This document shows positions 56,166 to 64,000 of a DNA stretch of 64,000 nt, piece after piece. Source of the DNA: Sphingobium sp. EM0848. Lineage in GTDB: Bacteria > Pseudomonadota > Alphaproteobacteria > Sphingomonadales > Sphingomonadaceae. Each line of letters starts with the position of its first letter. Position 1 is the first letter of the stretch. Where the stretch lies: NCBI RefSeq assembly GCF_013375555.1, contig NZ_JABXWB010000001.1, forward strand, positions 1,550,001-1,614,000, written 5' to 3'. Position numbers and translations under genes: made by a program. Below the pieces are notes generated by a model that saw only the letters and a list, made by a program, of their open reading frames with translations, did no database searches and had not been told where the DNA came from.

Positions 56166-57434
56166 ATGCGTCTTTTCCTTGCCCTTCCCCTTCTTTTCGC
56201 GCTGCTGCTGCCCCAGCAGGCCATGGCGCAGGTCGCCGTGGCCGACAGCGGCGATACGGCCTGGATGATCCTGTGCGGGATGCTGGTGCTGATGGCGGCC
56301 ATGCCCGGATTGATGCTGCGCCATGCGGGGCTGGTCCGTGCCCGCAACAGCCTGTCGGTGATCGTGCAGGGGCTGGTGGCGGCCGCAGGGATTTCACTGC
56401 TCTGGGGGATAATCGGATACAGCCTTGCCTACGCTCCGGGGAGCAGTTGGCTGGGTGGCGGCGCGAATATCCTGCTGGCCAATCTGGGACCGTTGCGGGA
56501 TGGACTGACCGTGCCGGAATCCGCCTTTGCCCTGTTCCAGATGGCGTTGGCCATATTGGCCGCCTGCCTGTTGCCCGGCGCCGTGGCGGAGCGGGTGAAA
56601 ATCGGGTGGATGACGGTCTTCGCCCTGCTCTGGCTGCTGCTGGTCTATACACCCGTGGTGCATTGGGTGTGGGGCGGCGGATGGCTGGCGCATCTGGGGG
56701 TCATGGATTTTGCCGGCGCGCTGGTCGTTCATCTCTGCGCGGGCTTTTCGGCGCTGGCGTTGGTGCTGATCGTTGGAAAGCGGCGAGCGGTCTCCAGCGG
56801 ACATGCTTCGGTGCTGGGGATTGCGGGCGGCGCGCTGCTGTGGGTCGGTTGGGCGGGAATCGTCGGCGGCTGGGCCTTTGGCGCGACCGATGAGGCCGCT
56901 ACAGCCATTCTCAATGCCCATTTCGCCGCTTGCGCAGGCGCCTGCGGCTGGATGCTGGTGGAACGGATCGACGGAGGCCGGTTGACGGCCACAAGCCCGG
57001 TGTCGGGCGCATTGGCCGGGCTGGTCGCCATTTCCGCCTCGGCAGCGGTGGTGGGACCAGGGGGCGCGATGGCGATCGGGCTGATCGCGGCCATCCTTTG
57101 CCGTGTCGGCAAGGCATTGCTGGGCACGCGGATCGACGATCCGGCGGATGTTTTCCTGATCCACGGAATAGGCGGCCTGACGGGCATGCTGTTACTGATA
57201 CCCTTTGCCCTGACCCCGCTGGGTGGGGCCGGCTTTGCCGCCGGGATCAGCCTTGGCGGCGCCCTTGTCGCGCAGTTGATCGGCATCGCGGCGGTGGCGT
57301 TCTGGGCGATGGCGGGTTCGGCCATTATCGCGTTGATCCTGTCGGTGGTGGTTCCGCCCCGGATCGGGGCGCGGGAGGAAGCCGAGGGTCTCGACCTGAT
57401 GCAGCATGGGCAGCAGGGCTGGGATTTTCGCTGA
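56166..57434 (+). CDS. atypical ammonium transporter family protein
   Basis: The 422-residue protein has a signal-like first segment and 11 further helices of the Amt/Rh fold, with DFAGALVVH (D181, H189) and the second pore histidine H333 in FLIHGIGG. WGGG (W169) is also kept. The Phe-gate and binding-site positions differ: FQMAL replaces FQGSF and GWAGIVGGW replaces GWFGFNAGS. No glnK lies beside it. A GT2 gene follows after five bases. It may be a sensor or a transporter with altered selectivity. Confidence 0.85.
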   Translation: MRLFLALPLLFALLLPQQAMAQVAVADSGDTAWMILCGMLVLMAAMPGLMLRHAGLVRARNSLSVIVQGLVAAAGISLLWGIIGYSLAYAPGSSWLGGGANILLANLGPLRDGLTVPESAFALFQMALAILAACLLPGAVAERVKIGWMTVFALLWLLLVYTPVVHWVWGGGWLAHLGVMDFAGALVVHLCAGFSALALVLIVGKRRAVSSGHASVLGIAGGALLWVGWAGIVGGWAFGATDEAATAILNAHFAACAGACGWMLVERIDGGRLTATSPVSGALAGLVAISASAAVVGPGGAMAIGLIAAILCRVGKALLGTRIDDPADVFLIHGIGGLTGMLLLIPFALTPLGGAGFAAGISLGGALVAQLIGIAAVAFWAMAGSAIIALILSVVVPPRIGAREEAEGLDLMQHGQQGWDFR

Positions 57435-57439
57435 AGATC

Positions 57440-58291
57440 ATGGGCATCGCGGTTGGCATTTTCGCGCATCAGGAGGAGCGGCGGATCGGGCTTTGCCTGG
57501 CGTCGCTGCCGCTGGACAGGCCGGATACGGTCTTTCATGTGCTGGTGAACGGATCGACGGACTCGACCGTCGCGCGGGCGCGGGAAGCGGCCGGGGGACG
57601 ATCCCATATCGTCGTTCATGACATCGCCGCTGGCGGCAAGTCGCGAACATGGAACCATTTCGTCCATGACCTGCTGAGCGGCGATGAAAGAGCGGTCGTC
57701 TTCATGGACGGCGATGCCGAAATCGTCGCCGGGTCGCTCGATGCCCTGGTGGCGGATTTGGCCGCGCGGCCGGATGCCAATGCAGCCGCCGGAATGCCGG
57801 TCAACGGACGGTCGGTGGAAGCCTATCGGCAGAGCCTGCGCGACGAGCGGGGATTGTTCGGTGATCTCTATGCCCTTTCCGGGCGTTTCGTCGCGGCGAT
57901 CAGGGCGAAAGGCTTGCGGCTCCCCGAAGATCTGATCGGGGATGACGGGATGGTGGCCGCCTGGGCGCATACCGATATGGGACGTGATGCCGATTGGGAG
58001 CGGGAGCGCGTGCTGGCCTGCGAAAAGGCCGGATTCCGCTGCGAGGTGGTAAGCCTGCTGCACCCCTCCACGCTTCGGATGCAATATCGGCGCATGACCA
58101 ACTATTCCGTGCGCTTTTTCCAGAACCGGATCATTTCCGACATCATGGCCCGCGAAGGCGTGTCGGGCCTGCCCGCGCGGATGGATATGCTTTACGGCGA
58201 ATGGCTGCCGCGCTTCCGGCCAAGGGCTTTCCCGACCGGCTGGTTCGACCGAAAGGCATTGGCGCGGATGCGCGCGTCCACCGCTCCTTGA
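57440..58291 (+). CDS. family 2 glycosyltransferase-like protein
   Basis: The 283-residue protein begins GIAVGIFAHQEERRIGLCLASL and has FHVLVNGSTDSTV and VVFMDGDAEIV, the nucleotide-sugar and DxD motifs of GT2 enzymes. The C-terminal half has LIGDDGMVAAWAHTD. There is no membrane segment. It starts five bases after the amt-like gene and is followed by a strong terminator, so the two form one transcript. The acceptor is unknown. Confidence 0.82.
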   Translation: MGIAVGIFAHQEERRIGLCLASLPLDRPDTVFHVLVNGSTDSTVARAREAAGGRSHIVVHDIAAGGKSRTWNHFVHDLLSGDERAVVFMDGDAEIVAGSLDALVADLAARPDANAAAGMPVNGRSVEAYRQSLRDERGLFGDLYALSGRFVAAIRAKGLRLPEDLIGDDGMVAAWAHTDMGRDADWERERVLACEKAGFRCEVVSLLHPSTLRMQYRRMTNYSVRFFQNRIISDIMAREGVSGLPARMDMLYGEWLPRFRPRAFPTGWFDRKALARMRASTAP

Positions 58292-58296
58292 AACGC

Positions 58297-58334
58297 AAAG
58301 GGCCGGAGAGACGCGTGTCTCCCCGGCCCTTTTT
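58297..58334 (+). terminator. strong intrinsic terminator between convergent genes
   Basis: AAAGGGCCGGAGAGAC (58297-58312) and GTCTCCCCGGCCCTTT (58317-58332) pair at 15 of 16 positions around GCGT and run into five Ts (58330-58334). On the other strand a shorter T-rich tract follows, so it may also end the MFS transcript. Confidence 0.92.
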
Positions 58335-58350
58335 GGAGCGATCACGGACC

Positions 58351-59682
58351 TTAGCGGTCGCGAGCCGCCAGTTCCTTGTTGACGTACAGTGCGACCATCG
58401 TCGCCAACGCGCCCGAGAGCAGATAGGCCCCCGAAGCGGCAAGACCGAACTTCACCGACAGAAGCAGCGCGACCAGCGGAGCGAAACCCGCGCCGACCAG
58501 CCAGGCAAGGTCGGACGTCAAGGCCGACCCGGTATAGCGCGCCTCCGTCGCGAAGTTGGAGGCGACCACGCCGGAGGATTGCCCAAAGGCCAGCCCCAGC
58601 AGCATGAATCCCAGGATCATGAAGGCGACTTCGCCCAGGTCCCCGCCGTTCAGCATCACGGGTGCCAGGACGCTGAAGATCGCGATGCCCAGCGCCGACC
58701 ATGCGAGCAGCGAACGGCGACCGATCTGGTCCGCGACGAAGCCCGACACGACGATAGCGAGAAGACCGACCGACGCGCCGATCATCTCGATGATGAGGAA
58801 GCGTTCGATGGGCTGGTTCGTGAAGAGGGCGACCCAGCTCAGCGGGAACACCGTGACCATGTGGAACAGCGCGAAGCTGGCCAGAGGGGCGAAAGCGCCG
58901 ATGACGATATTGCGCCCTTCCGCGCGGACGGTCGGCAGCACTTCGGACGGCTGAAGGTCCCTCTGCTCGAACAGGCGCTCAAATTCATGCGTCACCACGA
59001 TTCGCAGGCGGGCGAACAGCGCCACCACATTGATCGCAAAGGCGACGAAGAAGGGATAACGCCAGCCCCAATCCAGAAAATCGGCGCGTGAGAGCGACAG
59101 CAGGAAGAAGGCGAACAGACCGCTCGCCACCAGCAGGGCGAGCGGCGCGCCGAGCTGCGGCACCATCGCATACCAGCCGCGCTGATGCTGCGGCGCATTA
59201 AGCGACAGCAGCGAAGCCAGACCATCCCACGTTCCGCCCAGCGCAATGCCTTGTGCGGCGCGCAAAATGATCAAAACCACCGCAGCGTAATTGCCGATGG
59301 TCACATAGCCGGGCATAAAGGCGATCGACGCGGTGGAGCCACCCAGCAGGAAAAGGGCGACGGTCAGCTTCGTTCCCCGCCCATAATGCCGGTCAATTGC
59401 CATGAAGATCAGCGACCCGATGGGGCGCGTGATGAAGGCCACGGAAAAGATCGCGAAGGAATAGAGAGTTCCCGTCAACGCATCGACATAGGGGAACACC
59501 AGGCTCGGAAAAACGATAACCGAAGCAATGGCATAGACGAAGAAGTCAAAAAATTCGGAGGTGCGACCGATGATGACTCCGATCGAAATATCACCCGGCG
59601 CGATCCTGTGGTCCCGCGCATTGATCAGGCGCGCATCATCCTCCAGCGATCGAGAGGTGAAAGTCATGGCCTGTGAACTCAT
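58351..59682 (-). CDS. MFS metabolite:H+ symporter family transporter
   Basis: The 443-residue protein has 12 transmembrane helices and the metabolite/H+ symporter signature: GRTSEFFDFFVYAIASVIVFP in helix 1, FITRPIGSLIFMAIDRHYGRG, and LGGTWDGLASLL after helix 4. Relatives import organic acids, shikimate or betaines. AAGGAG lies nine bases before ATG 59682 and three before ATG 59688, so the former is preferred. It is divergent from cyoA. Confidence 0.88.
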   Translation of the reverse strand: MSSQAMTFTSRSLEDDARLINARDHRIAPGDISIGVIIGRTSEFFDFFVYAIASVIVFPSLVFPYVDALTGTLYSFAIFSVAFITRPIGSLIFMAIDRHYGRGTKLTVALFLLGGSTASIAFMPGYVTIGNYAAVVLIILRAAQGIALGGTWDGLASLLSLNAPQHQRGWYAMVPQLGAPLALLVASGLFAFFLLSLSRADFLDWGWRYPFFVAFAINVVALFARLRIVVTHEFERLFEQRDLQPSEVLPTVRAEGRNIVIGAFAPLASFALFHMVTVFPLSWVALFTNQPIERFLIIEMIGASVGLLAIVVSGFVADQIGRRSLLAWSALGIAIFSVLAPVMLNGGDLGEVAFMILGFMLLGLAFGQSSGVVASNFATEARYTGSALTSDLAWLVGAGFAPLVALLLSVKFGLAASGAYLLSGALATMVALYVNKELAARDR

Positions 59683-59817
59683 AGGCATCCGCTCCTTGGC
59701 TAAGCCACCGGAACGCTTTTGTGTTCTGCCGGTGGCCACAGAAAGGCAACATAACAGAAAACCCGCAGAGTCTAAGCAGTATCCCATGCCTCAAGCATTT
59801 TTTGCATCTGCGCACAA

Positions 59818-59833
59818 TGGGACAAATTGCCCA
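59818..59833. promoter_or_regulatory. palindrome in the MFS-cyo divergent region
   Basis: TGGGACAAATTGCCCA is an imperfect inverted repeat (TGGG/CCCA and CAA/TTG pairs with one offset base), 38 bases upstream of the cyoA start. It could be an operator for the quinol oxidase operon. No known consensus fits it. Confidence 0.3.
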
Positions 59834-59870
59834 CTATTCGACTCTGTGCGGAAGGGGTAGGCGCGCGCCC

Positions 59871-60989
59871 ATGTCACACCCTCTCTCACCCAACTGGACC
59901 CGGATTTTCCGTTGGTCCGCTCCGATCCTTGCGGCGCCGCTGGCGGGCTGCAACTGGGTCGTGATGAACCCGTCGGGCGATATTGCGGTGCAACAGCGCG
60001 ACCTGATCCTGATTTCGGTCGCGCTGATGCTCCTCATCGTCGTCCCCGTCATGGCGCTGGTCGTCTGGTTCGCGTGGCGCTATCGCGCGGCGAACGAAGC
60101 GGCTGAAAAAGACTATGATCCCGATTGGGATCACTCCACCAAGCTGGAGCTTCTGATCTGGTCCGCGCCGCTGCTGATCATCATCGCGCTGGGCGCGCTG
60201 ACCTGGGTCAGCACCCACAAGCTCGACCCCTATCGGCCGCTGGACCGGATCGACGCGAAGACCGCGATCGACCCCAAGGTGAAACCGCTGACGGTCGAAG
60301 TGGTCGCGCTCGACTGGAAATGGCTGTTCATCTATCCCGAACTGGGCGTCGCCACGGTCAATGAGCTGGCCTTGCCCACCAATGTGCCGGTCCGTTTCGA
60401 CATCACGGCATCGACGGTGATGAACAGCTTCTACATTCCCGAACTGGCCGGGCAGATCTATGCCATGCCGGGCATGAAGACGCAGCTTCACGCCGTCGCC
60501 AACAAGCCGGTCGGCAGCATCGGCTTCTCCGCCAACTATTCGGGCGCGGGCTTCAGCCATATGCGCTTTGCCTACAAGGCGGTGGACCAGGCCGGTTTCG
60601 ATGCCTGGGTCGCCAAGGCGAAGGCCAGCAGCGCCCATCTGGACCGCAACACCTATCTGACCCTTGCCAGGCCCAGCGAGAAGGCGCCCGTCGCTTACTT
60701 CTCCAGCGCCGATCCCAAGCTGTTCGATGCGATCGTCAACCTCTGCCCCAAGCCGGGCCAGCGCTGCATGGGCGAGCTGATGCACGTCAACATGATGGGC
60801 GGTGCGGGCAAGGAATCGGCCAGGGATACCCAGGGCCTGAAATATGACTTCCCCAACGGCCATGTGATCGACCAGGCCGACGAGAATAAGGAGCAGGAAA
60901 CTGCGCCCGACGCTCCCGGCGCGACGGCCACGCCCGCGGCCGATCACTCTTCTCACAGCGGCGCTGACGCGCACGCGCAGCATCGGTAA
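59871..60989 (+). CDS. cyoA: cytochrome bo3 ubiquinol oxidase subunit II
   Basis: The 372-residue lipoprotein has a signal ending LAAPLAGC (C27), two transmembrane helices (about 45-75 and 95-115), and a cupredoxin domain ([37 protein letters not shown]). The CuA ligands of cytochrome c oxidases are missing, as expected for a quinol oxidase. The C-terminal tail is His-rich ([13 protein letters not shown]). cyoB starts five bases after the stop. Confidence 0.95.
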   Translation: MSHPLSPNWTRIFRWSAPILAAPLAGCNWVVMNPSGDIAVQQRDLILISVALMLLIVVPVMALVVWFAWRYRAANEAAEKDYDPDWDHSTKLELLIWSAPLLIIIALGALTWVSTHKLDPYRPLDRIDAKTAIDPKVKPLTVEVVALDWKWLFIYPELGVATVNELALPTNVPVRFDITASTVMNSFYIPELAGQIYAMPGMKTQLHAVANKPVGSIGFSANYSGAGFSHMRFAYKAVDQAGFDAWVAKAKASSAHLDRNTYLTLARPSEKAPVAYFSSADPKLFDAIVNLCPKPGQRCMGELMHVNMMGGAGKESARDTQGLKYDFPNGHVIDQADENKEQETAPDAPGATATPAADHSSHSGADAHAQHR

Positions 60990-60994
60990 GGCCC

Positions 60995-62995
60995 ATGACT
61001 GGCACACTCACAACAACGCAGATGATCTTCGGTCGTCTGACATGGGATGCGTTCCCATGGCATGAACCCATCGTCGTCGCGACTTTCGTCGCGGTGGTGC
61101 TGGGCGGCGCGGCAGTCGTCGCGGCGCTCACCTATTTCAAGCTCTGGGGCTATCTCTGGAAGGAATGGTTCACCAGCGTCGACCACAAGAAGATCGGCAT
61201 CATGTACATGGTGCTGGGCCTCATCATGTTCCTGCGCGGCTTTGCCGACGCGGTCATGATGCGACTGCAACAGGCTTTGGCCTTCAACGGGTCAGAGGGC
61301 TACCTCAACGCCCATCACTATGATCAGGTGTTCACCGCACACGGCGTCATCATGATCTTCTTCGTGGCGATGCCGTTCATCACCGGATTGATGAACTATA
61401 TCGTCCCGTTGCAGATCGGCGCGCGCGACGTGTCGTTCCCCTTCCTGAACAATTTCTCGTTCTGGATGACCACGGGCGGCGCGGTGCTGGTGATGATCTC
61501 GCTGTTCCTGGGTGAGTTCGCCCAGACCGGCTGGCTCGCCTATCCGCCGCTGTCGGGACTGGCCTACAGCCCGGCCACGGGTGTCGACTATTATATCTGG
61601 GCACTACAGGTGGCCGGTGTCGGCACAACCTTATCGGGCATCAACCTGATCGCGACCATCGTGAAGATGCGCGCGCCCGGCATGTCGCTGATGAAGATGC
61701 CGGTGTTCACCTGGACCTCGCTCTGCGCGAACATCCTGATCGTCGCTTCCTTCCCCATCCTGACCGCCACCCTCGCCCTGCTGTCGCTCGACCGCTATGC
61801 GGGCACCGCCTTCTTCACCAATGATTTCGGCGGCAACCCGATGATGTACGTCAACCTCATCTGGATCTGGGGCCACCCGGAAGTCTACATCCTCATCCTG
61901 CCGCTGTTCGGCGTGTTCTCGGAAGTCGTCTCGACCTTCTGCGGCAAGCGTCTGTTCGGCTACACGTCGATGGTCTACGCGACCTGCTGCATCATGGTGC
62001 TGTCGTACCTCGTGTGGCTGCACCACTTCTTCACCATGGGCTCGGGCGCCAGCGTCAACAGCTTCTTCGGCATCACGACGATGATCATCTCGATCCCGAC
62101 GGGTGCGAAGCTCTTCAACTGGCTCTTCACCATGTATCGCGGCAAGATCCGTTTCGAGCTGCCGATGATGTGGGCCGTCGCCTTCATGCTGACCTTCACC
62201 ATCGGTGGCATGACCGGCGTCATGCTGGCCGTCCCGCCAGCCGACTTCGTCCTGCACAACTCGCTGTTCCTGATCGCGCACTTCCATAACGTGATCATCG
62301 GCGGCGTGCTGTTCGGCCTGTTCGCGGCGATCAACTATTGGTGGCCCAAGGCGTTCGGCTTCAGGCTGAACCAGTTCTGGGGCAAGGTGAGCTTCTGGTG
62401 CTGGCAGGTCGGTTTCTGGCTGGCCTTCACCCCGCTCTACATTCTGGGCTTCATGGGCGTGACCCGCCGCATGCGGGTGTTCGACGATCCGTCGCTGCAC
62501 ATCTGGTTCATCATCGCCGCCATCGGCGCCGCCATCATCGCGGCAGGCATCGGTGCGATGCTGGTGCAGTTCGCCGTCTCCATCTGGAAGCGCGACGAAC
62601 TGAAGGTGGAGGGCGATCCCTGGGATGGCCGTACCCTGGAATGGGCGACCAGCTCGCCCCCGCCGGAGTATAACTTCGCCTTCACGCCGGTGGTCTATGA
62701 CACCGACAGCTGGGCCGACATGAAGCGGAACAACTACCAGCGTCCGCTGTCGGGCTATCAGGCGATCCACATGCCGAGCAGCACGGGCGCGGGCGTCATC
62801 CTCGCCGCTCTGGCGACGCTCTGCGGCTTCTCGCTCATCTGGTACATCTGGTGGCTTGCCGGCCTCAGCTTCGTCGGGATGATCGCGGTCGCCATCGGCC
62901 ATACCTTCAACTACAAGCGCGACTTCTACATCCCGGCGGATGTGGTGACGCGCACCGAGGAAGAGCGCACGCGAATCCTCGCGGCGGGAGTGTGA
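60995..62995 (+). CDS. cyoB: cytochrome bo3 ubiquinol oxidase subunit I
   Basis: CyoB holds haem b, haem o3 and CuB and pumps protons. The 666-residue protein has [14 protein letters not shown] with the CuB-ligand His and cross-linked Tyr, [10 protein letters not shown] with two more CuB histidines, and [10 protein letters not shown] for haem ligands. Four residues tied to ubiquinol binding in E. coli (R71, D75, H98, Q101) align with R81, D85, H108 and Q111. The start is ATG 60995. Confidence 0.97.
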   Translation: MTGTLTTTQMIFGRLTWDAFPWHEPIVVATFVAVVLGGAAVVAALTYFKLWGYLWKEWFTSVDHKKIGIMYMVLGLIMFLRGFADAVMMRLQQALAFNGSEGYLNAHHYDQVFTAHGVIMIFFVAMPFITGLMNYIVPLQIGARDVSFPFLNNFSFWMTTGGAVLVMISLFLGEFAQTGWLAYPPLSGLAYSPATGVDYYIWALQVAGVGTTLSGINLIATIVKMRAPGMSLMKMPVFTWTSLCANILIVASFPILTATLALLSLDRYAGTAFFTNDFGGNPMMYVNLIWIWGHPEVYILILPLFGVFSEVVSTFCGKRLFGYTSMVYATCCIMVLSYLVWLHHFFTMGSGASVNSFFGITTMIISIPTGAKLFNWLFTMYRGKIRFELPMMWAVAFMLTFTIGGMTGVMLAVPPADFVLHNSLFLIAHFHNVIIGGVLFGLFAAINYWWPKAFGFRLNQFWGKVSFWCWQVGFWLAFTPLYILGFMGVTRRMRVFDDPSLHIWFIIAAIGAAIIAAGIGAMLVQFAVSIWKRDELKVEGDPWDGRTLEWATSSPPPEYNFAFTPVVYDTDSWADMKRNNYQRPLSGYQAIHMPSSTGAGVILAALATLCGFSLIWYIWWLAGLSFVGMIAVAIGHTFNYKRDFYIPADVVTRTEEERTRILAAGV

Positions 62996-63000
62996 CACTC

Positions 63001-63624
63001 ATGAGCAGCGCAACTGCAACGATGGAACCTCGGGCATATCATTTGCCCGAGGAACCCCACCTCCACGAAGGCCACAGCACCATGCTGGGCTTCTGGATGT
63101 ACCTGATGAGCGACTGTCTCATCTTCGCCATCCTCTTCGCCACCTATGCCGTGCTCGGCGGCAGCTATGCCGGCGGCCCCGGCCCCAAGGACCTGTTCGA
63201 CCTGCCGCTCATCGCGCTCAACACCGCGATGCTGCTGTTCTCGTCGATCACCTATGGTTTCGCCATGCTGGCCATGGAAAAGAACAGGGTCAGCGCCACG
63301 CAGGGCTGGCTGTTCGTCACGCTGCTGTTCGGCGGTGCGTTCCTGTTCATCGAACTTTACGAATTCTCGCACCTCATCCATGAGGGCGCGGGTCCATGGC
63401 GTTCGGCGTTCCTGTCATCCTTCTTCACGCTGGTCGGCACCCACGGTCTGCACGTCACCTTCGGTTCGATCTGGCTGATCACGCTGATGGTGCAGGTCGC
63501 GAAGAAGGGCCTGATCCCGGCCAACAAGCGCCGCCTGATGTGCCTTTCCCTGTTCTGGCACTTCCTTGACGTCATCTGGATCGGCGTCTTCACCTTTGTC
63601 TATCTGATGGGAGTGCTCCGGTGA
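63001..63624 (+). CDS. cyoC: cytochrome bo3 ubiquinol oxidase subunit III
   Basis: The 207-residue protein has five transmembrane helices and the family motifs LGFWMYLMSDCLIFAILFATY, EFSHLIHEG and GTHGLHVTFG. It follows cyoB by five bases, and its stop overlaps the cyoD start (GTGA). The frame also runs upstream into cyoB, but ATG 63001 gives the normal N-terminus. Confidence 0.95.
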   Translation: MSSATATMEPRAYHLPEEPHLHEGHSTMLGFWMYLMSDCLIFAILFATYAVLGGSYAGGPGPKDLFDLPLIALNTAMLLFSSITYGFAMLAMEKNRVSATQGWLFVTLLFGGAFLFIELYEFSHLIHEGAGPWRSAFLSSFFTLVGTHGLHVTFGSIWLITLMVQVAKKGLIPANKRRLMCLSLFWHFLDVIWIGVFTFVYLMGVLR

Positions 63625-64000
63625 AAGACGCAGTCCATCCTCATGGTGGCCACGGCCACCACGACGATCATCATGACGATGGTCACTCGCACGGCAGCTT
63701 CGGCAGCTACATGATCGGTTTTGGCCTGTCGGTGATCCTGACGGCCATTCCCTTCTGGCTGGTCATGACCGGCGTGCTGAACGATCCCCAACTGACCGGA
63801 GTGGTCATCATGGGCTTCGCCGCCGTGCAGGTGGTCGTCCACATGATCTACTTCCTGCACATGAACACCCGCGTCGAAGGCGGCTGGTCATTCATGGCGA
63901 TGATATTGACCGTCGTTCTGGTCGTCATCGTCCTGTCGGGATCACTGTGGGTCATGTACCACCTCAACAACAACATGATGCCGCACGCGGACATGTCCGC
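63621..64000 (+). CDS. cyoD: cytochrome bo3 ubiquinol oxidase subunit IV (3' end beyond the window)
   Basis: The frame from GTG 63621 is open to the window edge (126 codons), nearly the full length of CyoD. It has three hydrophobic segments (YMIGFGLSVILTAIPFWLV; VVIMGFAAVQVVVHMIYFLH; AMILTVVLVVIVLSGSLWVMY). An unusual N-terminus carries ten His residues in the first 24 (HPHGGHGHHDDHH). The GTG overlaps the cyoC stop by four bases. Confidence 0.93.
   Translation, partial: MKDAVHPHGGHGHHDDHHDDGHSHGSFGSYMIGFGLSVILTAIPFWLVMTGVLNDPQLTGVVIMGFAAVQVVVHMIYFLHMNTRVEGGWSFMAMILTVVLVVIVLSGSLWVMYHLNNNMMPHADMS

Noticed and set aside
61631..62998. 455-codon frame opposite cyoB
   Set aside because: Translation is dominated by His, Asp, Arg and Glu from reversed transmembrane codons; it is a shadow.

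Overview
The window reads as GC-rich chromosomal DNA of an alphaproteobacterium, most likely a sphingomonad (Sphingobium/Sphingomonas type). This rests on gene content: an exosortase A (XrtA) exopolysaccharide locus, a zwf-edd-glk-eda Entner-Doudoroff operon, a cytochrome bo3 quinol oxidase operon, and the protein sequence types. There is no sign of a prophage, insertion sequence or CRISPR array. The genes are densely packed and very often overlap by 1-4 bases, which suggests translational coupling.

Layout. 1-2.7 kb: the end of an unknown gene and a PAS-GGDEF-EAL protein. 2.8-7.8 kb: bpt, a threonine deaminase, a beta-hydroxyacid dehydrogenase and a periplasmic amidohydrolase. 7.8-31.8 kb: a long leftward run of polysaccharide genes. 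Its promoter-proximal part is an acyl-CoA ligase and a PLP decarboxylase. Next comes the XrtA core: Wza-like export lipoprotein, Wzz-like protein, CpsD-like kinase, outer-membrane beta-barrel, ExeA-like ATPase, deacetylase, FemAB protein, glycosyltransferase, exosortase A-EpsI fusion and amidotransferase. The distal part assembles the sugar chain: initiating sugar-phosphate transferase, two glycosyltransferases, Zn-ribbon methyltransferase, flippase, FkbM methyltransferase and a large GT-C-like membrane protein. A GNAT protein and an acyl carrier protein lie divergently at 31.8-33.2 kb and probably belong to the same system. No PEP-CTERM substrate protein is encoded here.

33.3-43.9 kb: enoyl-CoA hydratase; folE coupled to a pteridine-reductase-like SDR; a MocA-type nucleotidyltransferase; an EntS-type MFS exporter; a thiolase-fadJ beta-oxidation operon behind an operator-like palindrome; and galE-ybaK-pgl. 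44-50.6 kb: an aminotransferase, a candidate small RNA with a strong terminator, tRNA-Leu(CAA), and zwf-edd-glk-eda. With pgl at 43 kb these give the whole route from glucose to pyruvate plus glyceraldehyde-3-phosphate. 50.7-59.7 kb: a small lipoprotein, a gamma-carbonic anhydrase, hemB, an M28 peptidase, two DUF2807-type proteins, an atypical ammonium transporter, a GT2 protein and an MFS transporter. 59.9-64 kb: cyoABC and most of cyoD.

The most interesting signals beyond ordinary annotation are: the ligase/decarboxylase/ACP/GNAT set, which resembles aminoacyl-ACP side-chain chemistry; an Amt protein lacking the Phe gate and part of the ammonium site; a PTR1-like catalytic Asp-Tyr-Lys set beside folE; a family of nested intergenic palindromes that supply stop codons; and a terminator whose 3' arm carries the probable ribosome binding site of galE.
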